Assembly: GCA_902573015.1 (NCBI GenBank)
Contig: CACGIE010000006.1
Location: 1 to 53,942 of the forward strand
DNA length: 53,942 bases
DNA from: an uncultured Candidatus Poseidoniales archaeon
GTDB taxonomy: Archaea > Thermoplasmatota > Poseidoniia > Poseidoniales > Thalassarchaeaceae
Reading direction: 5' to 3'
Part shown: in pieces, positions 52,001-53,942 of the stretch
How the letters are laid out: the number at the start of each line of letters is the position of its first letter
Numbering within the stretch: the first letter of the stretch is position 1
The notes under the pieces: model-generated
Told to the model about the DNA's origin: nothing
Seen by the model: the letters and a program-made list of their open reading frames with translations, nothing else
Databases searched by the model: none
Position numbers and translations under genes: made by a program

Positions 52001-53654
52001 CTTTCGTCACACCCCCAGATTCTCCCCATTGTTTTATTCTCCTAACAATTCCAACCAGTTCGTCTGGCCTGTAGTTCCTCTCCTCGAAAAGAAAGCGAAC
52101 AAGAACTGGATCACGAATCATTCCCTGTAGTTCAGAAGCCGGCATTGCTTCAAACTCCTCCATTGTTAGGGCATTGAGATTCCTAACTCTAGTGAGTAGG
52201 ACCTGTCTGATTTTCTCTGGCCTCTGGTAGTACTTGTATCTCTCAGCATCTCCGAATCCGTAGTAAACAACTCTGAAAACGTGTCTCCAGTCCTCTGGGT
52301 CCTCTTTCCTGATTAGTACAGCCTCTAGCAGAATGAACAGGAAAAGGAATAGTATCAGCATGGCCATCCAATCATTAGTGAAGTAGATCAGAAGGTAGTA
52401 GACTAAGTTGTATGTGTCACCGAATATTGTTGGCTGTTGGTGCCTGCTCTCGTCGAAGATAACTAATGCATGTTCTCCCGGAGAAGTTCCATTGTCGTTC
52501 AGTATCAGAGCCTCTGCCACTACATCTAGAATCCATTTCCTATTGTCGTTTTCTGGCACCATACCGGAGTATATCGAATCGAATTCGGGATCGTACAAAG
52601 AGTTGATCAGAACCGATCCGTCGGAGATGAAATGGACTCTGCCGGTCTCTGAGCCTCGACAAAGAATAGCCTCGCAATATCTGACATATACTGGGAACGG
52701 GCCCTGCTCGTCCCCTACAAGACCGAACGCTGCAAAGGAGCCAACGGAGTAGTTGCCGTCTCCATTATTGTCTATCCACGAGTCCTGAGTGGTTTTTGAG
52801 ATGACATAGCGTCTCTCTGCAGGATTGTATGAGGTAGTCTTCTCAAATGCTGATGGGGTGTTAGTGAGTATGCTGTAATCCTGTGACCAATCCCATCTGG
52901 GTTGATTTGTTGCTGGATCTGTGCCTCGGAATCGGTGCGCGCAAAGGCCGGAATCCTGGATAGTGACGAATGGTGCTCCTATTTCTGGGTCACTAGGATC
53001 TTCATCTAGAACATCGACAACCCCATCTCCATCGACATCTCTTATACACGGATTAACAGTGGTCTGAGTTCCTTGTGAAGAAGTGAAGTTGAATGCTGAG
53101 GTGGTATTTACCCAAACGAAATCAGACCCAAGGTCATTGTCGTAACTATAGTCCGCATATAAGCGATGGTTAGTGAATTGAAGACCAAACTCCGAGGCAA
53201 GGTTACTAGAATATCCAAAGTCGTCCATTAGAATCAGCGTACCACCCCTTGAGACAAATTCTCTGATTGCAACGATCTCGGAAGAGGTGTAGCCATCTCC
53301 CTCGGAAAATTGTATCAGATCGTCTTCGCCAGTGAAGCGCGGGAGAGAAATTGTATCCCTCTCCACACCGGATATCACGAAGATGGTCTGCTCGGGATGA
53401 TCAATGTCACTCAAAAGCAGTGGACTGGATACCAGTGCTGTTGTCTCCACTCCCTTGTTGTTCAGTTCCTCACGAAATGAGCCAAGATCGTTCCACTCGT
53501 CTCCATATGCGGACTGTTGGGTCTGTCCAGGAACAACATATGTGATTGCGATTGATAGAATTAGAAGCAGTAGTACTGCCCAGAAGGAGGCTTGCAAGGC
53601 TATCCTCTTATTCCTTCGGGTATTGAGAAAAACACCTATCTTTCTCCAATCCAC
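51990..53654 (-). CDS. DUF4350-domain membrane protein with inserted Ca-binding-like loops
   Basis: A 554-residue protein. A membrane helix near 20-42 (ASFWAVLLLLILSIAITYVV) leads to a GATase-like DUF4350 domain (FVISGVERDTISL, IREFVSRGGTLILMDDFGYS), and a second helix lies near 415-437 (WMAMLILFLFLFILLEAVLI), followed by a soluble helical tail. In the middle (about 205-300) is an insert with two EF-hand or dockerin-like loops, DVDGDGVVDVLDED and DNNGDGNYSVGS, and cysteines. DUF4350 proteins are typical partners of DUF58 and MoxR. The GTG start at 53654 has GAGGTGG before it and a TATA-like CATAAAACG about 45 bases upstream. The next gene starts within its last codons. Confidence 0.85.
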   Translation of the reverse strand: MDWRKIGVFLNTRRNKRIALQASFWAVLLLLILSIAITYVVPGQTQQSAYGDEWNDLGSFREELNNKGVETTALVSSPLLLSDIDHPEQTIFVISGVERDTISLPRFTGEDDLIQFSEGDGYTSSEIVAIREFVSRGGTLILMDDFGYSSNLASEFGLQFTNHRLYADYSYDNDLGSDFVWVNTTSAFNFTSSQGTQTTVNPCIRDVDGDGVVDVLDEDPSDPEIGAPFVTIQDSGLCAHRFRGTDPATNQPRWDWSQDYSILTNTPSAFEKTTSYNPAERRYVISKTTQDSWIDNNGDGNYSVGSFAAFGLVGDEQGPFPVYVRYCEAILCRGSETGRVHFISDGSVLINSLYDPEFDSIYSGMVPENDNRKWILDVVAEALILNDNGTSPGEHALVIFDESRHQQPTIFGDTYNLVYYLLIYFTNDWMAMLILFLFLFILLEAVLIRKEDPEDWRHVFRVVYYGFGDAERYKYYQRPEKIRQVLLTRVRNLNALTMEEFEAMPASELQGMIRDPVLVRFLFEERNYRPDELVGIVRRIKQWGESGGVTKVVD

Positions 53655-53736
53655 CGTCCGGCCACCTCAACTATGATTGTTGAGCCTGAAGAACGTTTTA
53701 TGACCGTTATGTGACCATGAACAATGCTGCATCGAC

Positions 53737-53942
53737 TTATCTGGAGAGTTCCACGACGTTACCGACACTGGCTACTTCCTCGACAGGGATTGTTAGGAAA
53801 CCGTCGGTTGTGGGCCAAGGAAGCTCGGAAGAATCGATTCCCTGCTCAGTCACGACCAAGATTGCAACAATGTTTCCAGTATCGACATCTACTGTGAAAT
53901 CTGCTAGGTGGCCTAGAAGATCACCTGCAGCATCTACGACTT
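53737..53942 (-). CDS. PRC-barrel domain protein, C-terminal part
   Basis: The minus frame runs from the window edge to TAA at 53737 (68 codons). It reads VVDAAGDLLGHLADFTVDVD, then ILVVTEQG, and ends LTIPVEEVASVGNVVEL, which is the barrel fold and phrasing of PRC-barrel proteins (small beta-barrels found in photosynthetic reaction centre H subunits, RimM and many archaeal stand-alone proteins). The N-terminus lies outside the window, so fusion to another domain cannot be judged. It is 82 bases from the divergent-spaced start of the DUF4350 gene, in the same direction. Confidence 0.75.
   Translation of the reverse strand, partial: VVDAAGDLLGHLADFTVDVDTGNIVAILVVTEQGIDSSELPWPTTDGFLTIPVEEVASVGNVVELSR

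Overview
The window looks like a chromosomal stretch of a marine planktonic euryarchaeon. Marine Group II (Poseidoniales) is my best guess, inferred from gene content and style and not from any search. The information-processing genes are archaeal: RadA, Hel308, Cgi121 of KEOPS, RpoK, an archaeal RqcH/NFACT protein, a TtuA/Ncs6-type tRNA thiolase, an initiator tRNA with an A1-U72 pair, and TATA-like boxes about 26-28 bases before many start codons (leaderless genes). Metabolism is that of an aerobic protein and amino-acid user: aconitase, a two-subunit 2-oxoacid oxidoreductase, bacterial-type thiolase, tryptophan 2,3-dioxygenase, heme A synthesis, an M3 peptidase and a giant surface subtilase.

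Layout. 1-2617: a secreted FG-GAP/VCBS protein on the minus strand, cut by the window edge and open throughout. 2694-9930: a central-carbon block (a small unknown gene with aconitase, a membrane cyclophilin, then divergent korAB). 9990-11923: tRNA-Gln, a tail-anchored small protein, and a NUDIX plus metallo-beta-lactamase fusion. 11934-14025: an AT-rich LemA plus GIDE-domain pair that looks foreign. 14090-24882: alpha/beta hydrolase, RqcH, GNAT, tryptophan dioxygenase, thiolase, rpoK, heme A genes ctaA-ctaB, a DRE-TIM synthase/lyase and a BASS transporter. 24932-29053: the surface protease, with 120-bp coding repeats. 29077-37240: desuccinylase-like gene, thioesterase, Hel308-Cgi121-zinc protein-M3 peptidase run, and RadA. 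37373-41763: initiator tRNA-Met, dihydroorotase, beta-propeller lipoprotein, a small leaderless gene, tRNA-Gly. 41825-46708: a minus-strand cluster of GHMP kinase, surface ectodomain protein and membrane coiled-coil protein. 46820-49229: pyrBI and the tRNA thiolase. 49304-53942: a membrane-protein cluster with DUF58 and DUF4350 proteins, and the tail of a PRC-barrel protein.

Genes that plausibly work together: aconitase with KorAB (oxidative TCA arm); CtaA with CtaB (heme O then heme A); PyrB with PyrI, and PyrC nearby; Hel308 and RadA (recombination repair); the DUF58/DUF4350/8-TM trio; the GHMP kinase/ectodomain/coiled-coil trio; and possibly the DRE-TIM enzyme with the BASS carrier. The least explained parts are the LemA/GIDE patch, the two membrane/surface trios, and the orphan DRE-TIM enzyme. 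I saw no CRISPR array, insertion sequence, rRNA gene or phage genes. No frameshifted gene was evident.
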